From Pisolithus tinctorius (taxonomy: Eukaryota > Basidiomycota > Agaricomycetes > Boletales > Pisolithaceae), in NCBI GenBank assembly GCA_024663395.1, contig JANFAH010000051.1, positions 310,001 to 374,000 of the forward strand: a stretch of DNA of 64,000 nucleotides, written 5' to 3'. A model generated the notes under the pieces. The model ran no database searches. It worked only from the letters and a program-made list of their open reading frames with translations, and was not told where the DNA came from. Of this stretch, positions 1 to 10,909 are shown in pieces. The position numbers and the translations under genes are program-made. How positions within the stretch are numbered: the first letter of the stretch is position 1; every line of letters begins with the position of its first letter.

Positions 1-605
1 TTGAATCTTGCCTTTCTCGCTGTCATGACGCCTGCACTTTAGGTGGTCCGGCTTTTATGCCCCCGTAATGGGCAGCGCCTCCTCACCCACCGTCAAGTGG
101 TCACCTTATCGTACGAGCTTGCAGGAAGTAAGTTCCACGTAGTAGACCACGAAGGGAATCTATTGTTAGGTGCGTGTGTGTTTCGGCCTTGTACTTCTTA
201 CTCATTCCCGTCGTGCAGACAGGCTCAGAACCATGTGACGAACGAGTGTGAAGACGTCAGGAACGGAAGTCGCAAGGACTTCTCTGCTTCTTTGAAACTT
301 TGTATGCGTATGGTGGCGGTCAGGGAAGGGAAGTCTGGTTCGATGACGAGATCAACCCGACACTTCTGGCCTATTTGTGCGGACACGAGGGAACAGCAAC
401 AAACCAGACGCGTTCGCTGATAATGTCTGATGAACAGCGCAGAAGACGATATTTTCCAGTCTTGAACCACTGCGGACACTTAACTTACATCTCCAAAAGG
501 GGAGTGAGAAGAGTAGGTCAGAGTAAGTGCAATGATTCCATGTCTACATCAGTGATACATGAAAATGTCCTTGTCATAGTTAAAAGGTCCGAGGCTGAAC
601 AGTAA
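1..605 (+). CDS. Unidentified gene, 3' part
   Basis: Possible 3' end of a spliced plus-strand gene that starts before the window. A splice acceptor (ctttag) ends at about position 42. A good donor (gtaagt) lies at 128, with candidate acceptors at 218, 228 and 257. After the last acceptor one frame stays open to a stop ending at 605. That part reads as a plausible protein containing the segments FETLYAYGGGQ and EVWFDDEINPTLLAYLCGHE, and ends in a basic, Cys/His-containing stretch. I do not recognise the family, and the exon joins are guesses. It could also be decayed coding DNA. Confidence 0.25.
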
Positions 606-752
606 GCAAGAAGATATCTAGTATCTGAAGGATGTAATGTCCGAAGGTGAAAGGCTAGTCCATCAGTCCACCTGAAGTCGATTATCCGTTAGCGCAGCAT
701 CACCTTAAGGGATGGGGTACGAACCAAAGAGCTACCACCACACTTCTTTGGC

Positions 753-1187
753 TCATGCGCTGATCCCACAGTAAGAGGCGTCCACTTGTGTCGACTGCAC
801 ATTAATTCTGCCAAGCTCGGAAGCCAGGTTTCCTGTCAGCGTATTCATCGCAGCTTGCGCGACGTTAAACCCCTCTAGCGACACATCCACTGCGAGAATA
901 AAGATGCTCGTGCTGCCGTATGTGACGTTGTAGCACGTCCCGCATCCAGGAGAGTCCCAGCCCGTAACGGTGTACACGCCCCCGACGTTGGGGAAGTTGG
1001 GCAGCTCTCCAAGCGTATTGTACCCCTTGGTTTCGAGTCCATATTCACCATCCGAGCAGGCTAGATTAGAGAGGAGTTCGGAGGAATTGTCGTACGCGGT
1101 ATCGTAGGACAGAGTTTGTGTTGTTGTTTGGGAGAATGCAGGGAGAGCGAGCGCAAGCAAGGAGAAGATGGAGGATGCGAACTTCAT
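753..1187 (-). CDS. Cerato-platanin family secreted protein (copy 1)
   Basis: Single-exon gene for a 144-residue protein. A signal peptide (MKFASSIFSLLALALPAFS) is followed by a small beta-barrel domain of normal family length (about 120 residues). Mature-protein motifs include QTLSYD near the N-terminus, GVYTVTGWDSPGCGTCYNV in the middle and a C-terminal SYCG. The four cysteines expected to form two disulfides are present. Cerato-platanins are secreted, expansin-fold proteins that bind chitin oligomers or act at the cell wall, and in plant-associated fungi they act as elicitors. The ATG at 1185-1187 was chosen because it directly precedes the signal peptide. The reading frame is unbroken, unlike most genes in the window. 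A second copy lies at 13423-13857 on the same strand, beyond a large transposon, so the two were probably tandem neighbours. Confidence 0.92.
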   Translation of the reverse strand: MKFASSIFSLLALALPAFSQTTTQTLSYDTAYDNSSELLSNLACSDGEYGLETKGYNTLGELPNFPNVGGVYTVTGWDSPGCGTCYNVTYGSTSIFILAVDVSLEGFNVAQAAMNTLTGNLASELGRINVQSTQVDASYCGISA

Positions 1188-1300
1188 TGTGGAGGTGAGT
1201 GGAGTACCTGAAGGGCACAAGTGCGAGTACTTTGTGAGGGATTCGAAAGAGGCTGACCGAGTGGTTTTGTCTGAGGACAATAAGCCACAGAAGCATCTCC

Positions 1301-1306
1301 TTTATA
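1301..1306 (-). promoter_or_regulatory. TATA-box candidate for cerato-platanin copy 1
   Basis: TATAAA on the minus strand about 115 bp upstream of the start codon. A similar TATA-like element lies upstream of the second cerato-platanin gene. Confidence 0.4.
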
Positions 1307-1787
1307 CGATTCAACTATCGGCGAAAGGCAGGCCAGAGAAGCCGTTCGGCAGGCATCGGGAGAATGTGACATTCACCCTGCCCCAGCGGGGATTCTCTTT
1401 GACACCGTGCCATCAGAGCAGTGGACGCGGACAGTAGGCTAACGGAAAGCAACACAGCAACACAGACTTGCCAAGTGTCAATTGTGACGCGGAAATGAAA
1501 GTAAACGTATTAAGGAATCAGGCCGAGTGCCGCGGACTGCATCCGAAAGGCGAGTCGAGTGCATCGATGATCATGGTCCGTTACCCGCACGGGCTTGGGT
1601 CGATGTCAGTAAGCACACGTACTAGTTAGGCATGCATGCGGGTGCCCACGTGAACACTAAGTGACCCGAGCCTGTCGTCGCTCTTTCGTGAGGCAGTTCG
1701 CTATTAGCCCGAAAGGAATTCATTGGCGGGCATCTATGCCCTACTGCGGGAAGATAATTTTAAAGTCTAACGACAATTCAAGAGGGG

Positions 1788-1791
1788 TGTA
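1788..1791. repeat. Left target-site duplication (TGTA)
   Basis: TGTA directly abuts the left terminal CACTGT of the transposon and matches the TGTA after its right end. Confidence 0.7.
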
Positions 1792-1817
1792 CACTGTAAA
1801 AAGTAAAATCACTAAAA
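1792..1817 (+). repeat. Left terminal inverted repeat
   Basis: 26 bp, a perfect reverse complement of 12548-12573, beginning CACTGTAAAAAGTAAAATCA. The following bases (AACAGTGTC) resemble the corresponding bases inside the right end (TCAAGTGTC). Confidence 0.9.
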
Positions 1818-1819
1818 AA

Positions 1820-2511
1820 CAGTGTCACAGACACTGATGTGTATGACGCTGCATCTGTAACATTAAACAAACAAAAATAAAACAGCTGATTGCGCGACTT
1901 TTGCAGTACTCCTCCTGCGCAACTTTTTATACTACCCCTGCATAATTTTTAACACAGCCACCTTGCACCACTTTGCACTAGCTAGGAGGGCAGATACAAT
2001 AGATAAACATAGGCAGGACGCGAACACAGTTCGTCGGCACCCTCCACAGTCATCCCGCCCAATCCACGAGGCCGTGATGCCCCACAGGGCCCGCTCGAAC
2101 GCTCGACCCCCCCCCCCCCCCCCGCCCCTCCCGCCTGGTGGCGGGATTGCTTCTTCAGGAAATTCCCACGGCATCGCCACCTGCAAATTCATGTGACCGC
2201 ACTCCGTGCCACAAGTCATCACTGGCCTAGCGAATTTGGGCCCGTTTCTTGGCAAAAATACCCATTATTACATGGGTTATGTACAGTAGCATCGAAACGA
2301 GTCCCGAGGAACGGGCGAGGAGTGCGTGTAGCCCTGACTCACTCGCTCCCCCGTGCATGTGCCCTGCTTAGTCAGTAGCTGTGGGCACAGCCACCTGCAA
2401 ATTTTCTGCGCATTACTGCAAAAGTCGCGCAATCGGCTGTTTTATTTTTGTTTGTTTAATGTTACAGATGCAGCGTCATAGATGTGGACAAAGTCAGTGT
2501 CTGTGACGCTG
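1820..2511. repeat. Internal long inverted repeat in the left end of the transposon
   Basis: An arm of about 90 bp at 1820-1908 is repeated in inverse orientation at 2414-2511 with a few changes and a short indel. Both contain the shared core ACGCTGCATCTGTAACATTA followed by AAACAAACAAAAATAAAACA. Between the arms lie about 500 bp with a C17 tract. It may be a nested non-autonomous element or an inverted duplication of the subterminal region. Only the left end of the transposon has it. Confidence 0.8.
2107..2123 (+). repeat. Homopolymer tract (C17)
   Basis: Seventeen consecutive C residues followed by a C-rich stretch, between the arms of the internal inverted repeat. The exact length is unreliable in any assembly. 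Confidence 0.85.
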
Positions 2512-3384
2512 AAGTCAGGGACACATCTTTTCAGTGTCATCAGTCGGACAATGATTTTATGGATGCCGCAATTTGTGCACTTGATTTTCAATGTCGGACA
2601 CGAAAAATCAGTGTCCCCATTAATAGCTAGGGATTATGAATTCAAACCTAATTAGTCGGAGTTTGAATTCGTGCACGTGGTCGGAGGTAGAATCGGAGGT
2701 CCAAAATTGGTAGGGGCCGGTCCACCTGGAGTTTAATACTGCGAGTCAGATTGTGAGCAATGAGGCTGTCGGAGTTAGAAGCGGGATTCCAAATTTGACT
2801 AAGTGGCTACACGGCCAAACGTAAAATATATCCCAGCTATACTTTTTTTTAGTGAGATACAGCAAGTATACAAATTATGCCGCGCGGGTCTTTTCCGTCT
2901 GTTATAAATGCAGTAATTTTAAAATTTACAGCACGTTGCTTGACAACTAGTTATGCGATAGGTGCAAACTAGATCCCCGCTAGGTCTCTGTAAAGGATAG
3001 ACTGTGTATCACAACCCAGCTGACCGTCGAGTATCTAGATTAGAGTATGTTTCCGATCTACTAATGCCATGACACACTCGATACCCATTGCCATGTATTG
3101 GGTTGATGCGCGCTCCCTTATATAGGTCCAATACTTAATCAATTATACAAGCTATACCTTGCCGCGCATAGGCCGTATGCTTGGCTCGAGTATACGGGCT
3201 ATACCTGCCATGTATCTATCATATGCTTGGTTGAGTATACAGGCTATACCTTCCCTGTCCTGTATATGCAGCATATACATACTGATACTGAATGACGATA
3301 TCACACATTACTGCACGGAAACGAATCAATTGCATGGTATATATGAACAATCAATGCAAAGTATTATGATCTAGTAGAGATGGG
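2512..3384. other. Non-coding left part of the transposon
   Basis: No gene is seen. From 2512 to 2640 there are scattered GGACAC/CAGTGTC motifs. At about 3149-3260 the word GCTATACC recurs three times at roughly 45-50 bp spacing within loosely similar units (ATGCTTGG..GAGTATAC), which looks like a degenerate tandem repeat. Confidence 0.5.
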
Positions 3385-5135
3385 CTACCACATGAGCTCG
3401 TGCTGAATAGTGGACTGCCAAGGAGGATGGACGACGGCTACTAATCGGGAACCTTTTCTGGTACCAGGACAGTCTTGAAGATCGTCCTGAAAAATCTGGA
3501 CCATGATTCTGGGTTGAACAATTAAGTAGAGCAGATATTAGAGGTTTACGCGACATACCGGTTGATCTCCTTTTCGTAGTCCTCCTTCGAGTTAGCGGCC
3601 TTGCGGGATGTGTCGCGCAGAAGTGCAAGCATGTAGTCGACATAATTCCAAAATTTCTGACGGTTAAACCGAACGAGTTTGCCATTCAATCTGAATCCTG
3701 AATCGTCATCGTCGAGGTCGTCGACGCCATCGGCGTTGGAGTCCTCGCCGTCTACGGGACCGTCAGCATCATCCTCCAGGGGCGTGGTGTCGTTGAAGAA
3801 AGAGCCATCCAAGTCCTCTGTAGCAGCAGTCACACATACGTCGCCTACGCCATCTCCTTGACCCTCCCTGTCGCCTTCCTGTGTCTGCTCCTCGGGATCG
3901 TCAAGGTCCTTTCCCATGTCTTGCTGAATTTTGGCACGCATATCAGACTTGAGCATTGGAAGAAGGCGGGCCGTGTAGCAGGCATCCAATGAAGCGATAT
4001 GATGATCACTGGTTCCGATTAGAAAAATCCGTAGACAACGGCGCTAGGTAATAAATTTAGTAGTTTGTCTACCAGAAAGAATGGGTGCGTACCAGGAAAG
4101 CCACCCGATTCCAATGCGAAACCTCTGTTTCCATGCCGGAGCTGGATCACGCCAAAACTTTCGTTACATCAATGATGCAGGTCTTCTTCACAATTGACGT
4201 GATAAGCTAGAAGAGGATTGAGAAAGCGCATAATAAATTAGACACTACATTACCTGGGACTTCAGAGTACTCCGAATACCGGCCAACGACTTCGTTACCA
4301 GCTTTCCAAGGATGCCTTTGAGCTCTGCATCGTCGAGGACAGCCGCCGGTACCTTGAACATGTCGGGATGTTCAGAAATGAATTCCTGGGTAGGATGTTA
4401 GTACCAAGTACAGTGATACCTACCAACGCACCATTATATGTTGCTGTGTGTCGGTGACATAGGCCGTGAGGTTTGGGGACAACATACACGCTACAAGGCG
4501 CGTGTGCAAGCCGGCCTACCATGGAGAAGTGACAGGATGTTCATAACGTATCAATGTATACAAAAAACTTACTTCGAAGTCCTTCCCCCTCAACGCCTCT
4601 TGTAAAGTTTGAAATTGGGTGCTTTTCTGGGCCACTTCCGACTTGACAAGGTGGGCCTTTATATCTACGAGCATATAGAATACATTGCCTGTCTAGAAGG
4701 CAACGATAATCCAAAGAATGTATGAAAATTAAAAGGAAGAGGACGAACGTCGATGAAATCCATCAGTGTCTTGTCAGGGATTTGGTGAGCTTCACAAAGG
4801 GTTTTCGCATAGAGCTTGAGGCGTTTCGTCCGCTGTGAATCCATCTGGAGCGACTCGATATTGTCTTCCCGCTCACGTCGCACACCGATTGAGATTGGTT
4901 CATCAAATGAACAAGCGGAGGCACTACGTGCCCGGAGGGAACGAGGAACATCCAACGTTGTTCCAGCAGATACCGTGATTGCAGGACCATCGTGCTGCCC
5001 AAAGGACGTTGTTGCAGCACTTAGCGCAGGTGTTCCAGGTCGGGAGCCTGCAGATGAACCCGATACAGTTCGATGCGAACTAGAAACGCGCGCGCCTGGT
5101 GCAGAGCTTGATCGCAGTTGGTAGTTTCGAAACAT
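3385..5135 (-). CDS. Transposon accessory protein, unknown function
   Basis: Spliced minus-strand gene inside the transposon, downstream of the transposase and co-oriented with it. From the ATG at 5135 the protein starts with a Ser/Pro-rich low-complexity region (RSSSAPGARVSSS). Then come a charged part (KTLCEAHQIPDKTLMDFID), exons around 4590-4250, an acidic stretch (DDLDDDDSG) near 3700, a FWNYVDYMLALLRDTSRKAA segment, and a C-terminus with IFQDDLQDCPG ending HELMW at 3385. From memory, proteins of this general plan (Ser-rich head, a DxxWxF/FWxxVDxxL body, a terminal FQDDL..CPG block) often accompany this transposase type in mushrooms. I know of no assigned function. A role as second transposition protein, as in plant CACTA elements, is inference. 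Exon joins are approximate. Confidence 0.65.
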
Positions 5136-5321
5136 GTATCGAGCGACTTGCAGACCACCGGGGCAAGTGTCGAGCTGAATACAGTTTGTTTTATTTGCTG
5201 TAATAAGCACATTATGTCAACGGGCCACACCCTCAAAGTTGCAGCTGCATTGCAAAGTACGTTCACAATGACTCATATTCAAGGACTATACAACAGTGTG
5301 AACGATATAAGCGAATTGAAA

Positions 5322-8300
5322 TTATGGGGCGCTGGAAAAGGATGGGGGGGGAGCTGAGGAAACGTGCTGATCTGAAGTACTAGCAAAATACGGATTATTC
5401 TGGTAAACCGCTGGAACAGTAAGTGGGCGGGAAAATAAGTGGGATTGAGCTGGGCCCCAGGGGACGTAAGACAGGTCCTGGTGGGGGAGATATGAATGGT
5501 ATAATAGCGAGCCAGGCGCACCAGGCATGGCAGTCGGGCGGTTCAACGGAGGCTGATGAGCAACTGGTGAGACGAGCGGAGTGTGCATTGGAAACGGTCC
5601 AGTTGCTGAGAGCTGGCCGGGTCCCAGAATGGCGATTGGGTTGATTATAGGTTGGTGGGACGCTACCGCTGCAGAAGTAGTGTGCGCCGTAATGGGTTCT
5701 GCGGCCGAAGATGGCTTCCGTGCACGGGCTGTTTGTGTAGACTGTTTCTTGCCCCTCGACTGCCTTGCCTTAGGTTGGGCTCGATCAAACACGTTCATGC
5801 TTGTATCCACCTCCAATGCACCTTCCCCGTCGTGTTTCTGTGCCTTCTTTTGCCGAACCTGCTGGGCAGCGTTACATCGGGTATGTTGGATATCATCCAA
5901 GACTCGGAGCGGCGTTTGTCGTAACGAGGGGGGGAGAGCTCTGCGGATATGGGCGTAGTTGTGAATCGAATATGTGTTCAGCAGATATTTTCGTGTGGGC
6001 TCATGACGAACGGCTTTCCGCACTTGTGTTGTCTCGGACCTTTCCTGACGAATGGCACGGTTTACAAAGCTGGCGCACTTCGAGTCGACACAGTTGTGCT
6101 GCACATTCGCAACGCAAATTACATCCTTAGAATTACTGAGTGAAAGTCTGAGATACGGGAAACGAGTACTCACATCTGGTGACACAACGATCTTGTCATC
6201 GCTGAGTTCCAAGCACGGAAGATGAATCAACGGGTGCAAAGCCGAGAACGAGAGCACCTGAATGGCAACGTGCACGACGTTGCGATGGAAAGCGTTGCGT
6301 ATTAGCACTTCTATGATACGTCCGACAGAGAATCCGGAATCAGTTTTAGGATAAAGAAATATGACGTGACTGCCGAGTTTAACTTTCTCGCTGTGCTTGG
6401 AGATGAACGAGTCGGCTTGGTAAACGTATTGATCTGGGGCTGACAGGGAGGCATCGATCTGGGCGCATTGTGTCGTCTTCCAATGTACGGCCTTCGAGAT
6501 TTCGGTCTTCCCATTTGTACCCTTGATTCGAGTAATATGACCAGTTCCTTGATGAAACTGTCAGCATGCAATGATTGGAGGACAAGTAAAGCCGATTACC
6601 ACAGAGCGTTGTCGGAGCCTCATCATTGACCTTGATTCCAAGGAGCCTGGCGTGTTCCGGATGTTCCGATAAGAAATCCAAGACTGCTGGTGCGGCCTGA
6701 ACCCACTTTTGCAGCCGCGGCTCATACCAGAAGCCCCCAGTCAATATATGCTTGACCTGATCGAGACGTGCGAATTTCCGACAGGAGTCTTGACTTGGGC
6801 CGTGTCGGCTGCTATGTATGCAGGAGAGTCGGAACACGTGGTTGTACGATTCATAGCATTCTGTTGAGAAGAGAAGCGCAGGTCCGAAGCGACGAATGTA
6901 CATGGGGAGATGGACAAGGAAGTGAAATTTTGGCTTTGAAATGAGAATGCTCGGAGCACAGATACAGGTGACGTTGAGAAAGTCTTCTATCGTCCAAGAG
7001 AGACGTGCCTGGTTATACTAATAAGCGCATGCTACTCGAAAATAACCAAAATAGCTCACCAAGTATTCATCGGTATTGTCAATCTTTGTGTGCCAAAGGA
7101 GCACCACCAATTCTCCAATACTCGTCCATCCATCCATCACACGCTGCGGGACGAGATCATGAATGACGAACGGCATGACTTGGGCCAAACTCTTGAAGTG
7201 TTTTCCAATGAGTCCACCCTTGTAGCGGCAAATATACTCCGCATTGAGACTTGGCGCATTGAGTCCGTCCCGATCGATGGCATCCAAGCGGCTTTGAAAT
7301 GTAGAGACGAGGTTTGCTTTTTCGAGGAGGAAGACTGTTTGGCCCCAGAAGTACTTCACGACACCAAGAAGTATCGTATGCAGGATCTCCGTTGGCGTGT
7401 CTAGATGGATATTCACGTCTACAAATTTTCATCTCAGTATGGTCACAGTCCACGAGTAAAGTACCGACCTTTCATACCCAGGAGCGGATTTATTGCATCC
7501 TCCAATACCCTTCCCTGAAGAAATCCAGCGAGTTCCTTCTCTAACACCTCCCTAACTTCGCTTTCGGGCTTAGAAGAAGTGCCAGCTCGCCGCTTGCGAA
7601 GGCTCTTGCCCAGTTCAATCACCGTATTTAATATGCCGAGTGAAATTGAATCTCGAACGCCGGTTGTCGATACAGAAGTCTTGACCTTTTCCGTAGCACC
7701 TGATAGCATCGCTAGGCTAAACTGCTCCTTGATCGTGTTCACCGTTCCTCAGGCGTACGAAGGTTTCCTGACTGTGCGATATTTATTCATTAGTGACATG
7801 GAGTGAAATGAATGCCGAACCGACCTTGAATAGACTACAATATCCCGCATCCGACTCCTTGTGTTCCTTCTTACCCCCAACGTCGCACGTTCGGCAGAAA
7901 TGGTTGCAACTCAAGCCAGCTTGACTGCATTCCTCGCCTTGCATTGGATTGTCGCCCGCAAGAAATAGCACTTGAGGAATCAACATCACCTCTTCTTCAT
8001 CTCTGCAATCCCAGGCTATGATTCCTGACTCCGCCACATTCCTGTTGTAACACCGGGTTCATACAAAAGAATCTCAAAGGGTTGTTGTACTTACGAAATG
8101 GATTCTTTCATTGCATGCATCAGCTCCATCGGAGCCGCATGAGGAGAAGACGTCATGAAACGCACATAGAATTCTTGTTCTAACATTTCCCGAGGAAGGT
8201 TCGCATTCGTTACATATATCACGTGGTGTTTGTTCCATTGCTTCGAGATGTTCCCAGAGACATCGTCCATGAAAATTATCAGCGGTACATTGTACACCAT

Positions 8301-9961
8301 CCAGCCACCCGACTTTCTGCGCCACACGTTAGGACAGAGCGACCCACTTTTTTTCGAGCTCTCGGTCAGCCCACAAGCAAGTTCCGAGGGGCAGCGGGAT
8401 ATTTCCTCGAACGATCTCCGAAATGAGGCAGTTGGGATAATCTCTCTCTCATCACTGATAATAAAACCCGCCTATGAATACATTCAATTACTTCAAAACC
8501 AAAATATAATGCAGTGAACGTACCTCAGTTCGTGTAGCCGCCCGTCCAAGAGCATACACAGCCTTCGTTGGAAGGAATCCTGTTGCGCCGCCAGCTATGG
8601 CTTCTGGAGCTGCAAGGAAAAAGCGTTCAGGGAAAAAATAGTCACCCGAGTATTCTTGTAACAGTTCGTCCACAAAATAAACAGTTCCATCTACTCGAAC
8701 GGCAGGAGGAGAAGGAAGTTCATGAAGTAATTTCCCGCCATTGAAAACCTGTGACATCCCTTCCCCACCATCTTCTGGAAAGTCTTGCATTGCGAACCGA
8801 GTAAGCAGATTGGCGTAGTCCTGGAATAAACGGTTCGTCAGCGGTGATCAAAAGGCAAGAATGCACGAACCTTAGCAATAGAATTTGCAATGTCATTGAT
8901 GTAAAAAATATTCCCTGATGCCGATACGACTTTCCTTGTTGGGTTACCTATGAGGTTCTTGATCTCTTCATGGCAGCGATTCAAACTATACAGAGATGGG
9001 ATATCCCGGGCCCCAAGTTCTTTCGCCCAGGACAAGATAGCTCTCTTCTGCGGTTCAGAAAACGGAAGGCGAGGGGAACTGAAGAGCAGTTCAGTAAGGA
9101 AATGCTGCAGATATGTGAATTGGAGTTTCATCGAGCAAAGGGTAGTTAAATCGCACCGCTTTTGAGGGCCATGGGTATGCTGGATTGTCAACGGATACCT
9201 GAAAATTGACATGCGTGGAACCCGGTGCAGGTTCTTCTTCAGCTGTGACATCGCGTTGAGCCGTCGATGCGCGAAGCAAAAATATGGATGTACGTACACG
9301 GTAACTCAATCCCAAAATCCGGGTCACTGCCATCATCAACGCCGAGGTCGTTACGTGCGGGTATTGAACGCGAGGCTGGCGTATAGAAAGGCATATCACC
9401 GGAAGCAAGCGCATCTTGAAGCTCCTGGAACAAGTCCACTGGCTCGTGAACACGATAATAACGAGAGTTTGAAATTGCGTTCCAGAGGTCGGAAAGTGGG
9501 ACTTCAACGGTTGGGAAAGCATCGGCAGTAGCTGGCTCAGGCTCCGAAGTTTGACTGACGACAGGATCAAGATCTTCAAGATTTGATGGTAGAGACGATG
9601 GGTCGGTGTCCATAACTTGCGAATCGTTGTCGTCCAGACACCCAGCATGAGACTCGTAGGTTGATGATTGCGGCGAAAAGTCATGGGCTTGGGGAGTCAA
9701 AGCCGTGAAACCTGAAACCGTTTTTCGGCCTTCAATCGTATACTTGACATGACGCTTGTGGACAGCAGATTCTGCATGACACTTGGTATGCCGGATATGC
9801 AGAACTTTCGATCCCGGGCAAACAACACACTCGACCAGTTTGGTACTGGATTGTGTGTATCTAAAAACTGATGAGACGATCAATAAATAGAGCAGAATGC
9901 GCGTCCATTGTGAAAAAAAAAACAAACCTTTCCCGTCAACAAGATTGAGGGCTTTCCCCAT
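5322..9961 (-). CDS. Plavaka-type (CACTA superfamily) transposase
   Basis: Multi-exon gene for a protein of roughly 1,000 residues. In order it shows a Cys/His zinc-finger-like head (VECVVCPGSK...RHTKCHAESAVHKRH, about 9835-9740), an acidic linker, LPFSEPQKRAILSWAKELGA (about 9070), PLIIFMDDVSGNISKQWNKH (about 8280), LFLAGDNPMQ with CNHFCRTC (about 7960-7880), LDTPTEILHTILLGVVKYFW (about 7400), ALLFSTECYESYNHVFRLSC (about 6880) and VQHNCVDSKC (about 6100). A Pro/Ser-rich tail runs to the stop at 5322. FMDD, AGDNPMQ and the E of FSTECYE are the likely catalytic acidic positions of the RNase H-like core. I chose the ATG at 9961, but an upstream exon is possible. One single-base break separates RTPEER from VNTIKEQFSLAM near 7743. 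The rest splices cleanly with short introns. Confidence 0.85.
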
Positions 9962-10108
9962 CCTCCGTAGATTATCGATGTGAGTCGGCGGGCAGAGATT
10001 CAATGATAACGTCGACCTTTGGAAACTTGCGAAGTCCACAAGTCACGTGATGCGCCTTGTCGCTGCGCCCTCGACTGTCCACCGTCCCAACCATTATTTC
10101 CCCTCAAA
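9962..10108. promoter_or_regulatory. Bidirectional promoter region of the transposon
   Basis: About 147 bp separate the divergent start codons of the transposase (minus) and the small plus-strand gene, so they probably share a promoter. No clear TATA box was seen. CACGTGA, an E-box-like word, lies at about 10042-10048. Confidence 0.4.
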
Positions 10109-10909
10109 ATGAGTCTATCGTCCACCAAGCAAACAGTGGTGTTTTGTCCTACCCTGGAACTCATTGATTCGGAGACTGCGTTTTTGCAGCCATTGGTCGT
10201 CACTGTCAGCTTCCCAGGGCCTGTGCCTCGACATCTCATTCACAGTAACATCGTTGGTCCTTTTCGCCGTTTATATTATCATGTTTTGGTACTGAAAAAA
10301 AAAAATCCGAACAGCCTGTTGAGATCTCCATAACTATTTCTAAGGATGGGGGCACCATGTCACCCGTCGTTCATGCAGAGGCATGGGATGTTTATCATTC
10401 TGTCCCCATGGACACTTCTTTAAGCGTAAGTCTATTATATTTTGGTCATATATCTTATCCTGATTACACTGTAGGGCTCACAGAGTGTTCGAGATAGCCT
10501 AACACCCGAAACGTCGATCATGGACCTGCCGATCCCCTTCTTACCGCTACCACATACCTTCGACCACAGAAATTCTCACCAGTGGATCGGGCTTTGCAAG
10601 GATATCGAACGTTGGCTTGTTGAGGATGTCAACACCTCCTATCCTCAGTGGGAGTGGGGTCGGGACGCGTTTTGGATGGCTTTTATTGGCTCCTACCCGA
10701 TGTTTCCGGACGGTAAATGGCATCACTGGGACCCGGACATTCCTTTGGACGGGCAATTCATTCGAGATTGGCTCAATACCGATGAGAACAAAATGGAGAA
10801 TGAGTCCGGCAGTGTCACTTCACTTGAACATACGTTGTCGATTGTCTGGGAAACGTTTTGTAGGCACGTTGCACTCTTTTATCCCTTCCCGCTGATTTCT
10901 ACTCAGTAA
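10109..10909 (+). CDS. Small transposon-borne protein, unknown function
   Basis: Divergent to the transposase. The ATG at 10109 starts MSLSSTKQTVVFCPTLELID, then TVSFPGPVPRHLIH and a hydrophobic/basic stretch ending at an A11 tract (10295-10305). After the tract the next frame continues sensibly with SEQPVEISITISKDGGTM, so a length error in the A-run or a real frameshift is likely. A clean intron (donor gtaagt at about 10426, acceptor at about 10474) leads to the last exon, which has WIGLCKDIERWLVEDV and a Trp-rich segment (WEWGRDAFWMAFIGSYPMF). The stop is at 10909. I do not recognise the family. Its position inside the terminal inverted repeats makes it cargo or a third transposition gene. 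Confidence 0.55.

Larger units (their letters stand above)
1188..1791. other. Intergenic: promoter side of cerato-platanin copy 1
   Basis: Apart from the TATA-like site, no gene or repeat is visible. It ends at the TGTA that borders the large transposon. Confidence 0.5.
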
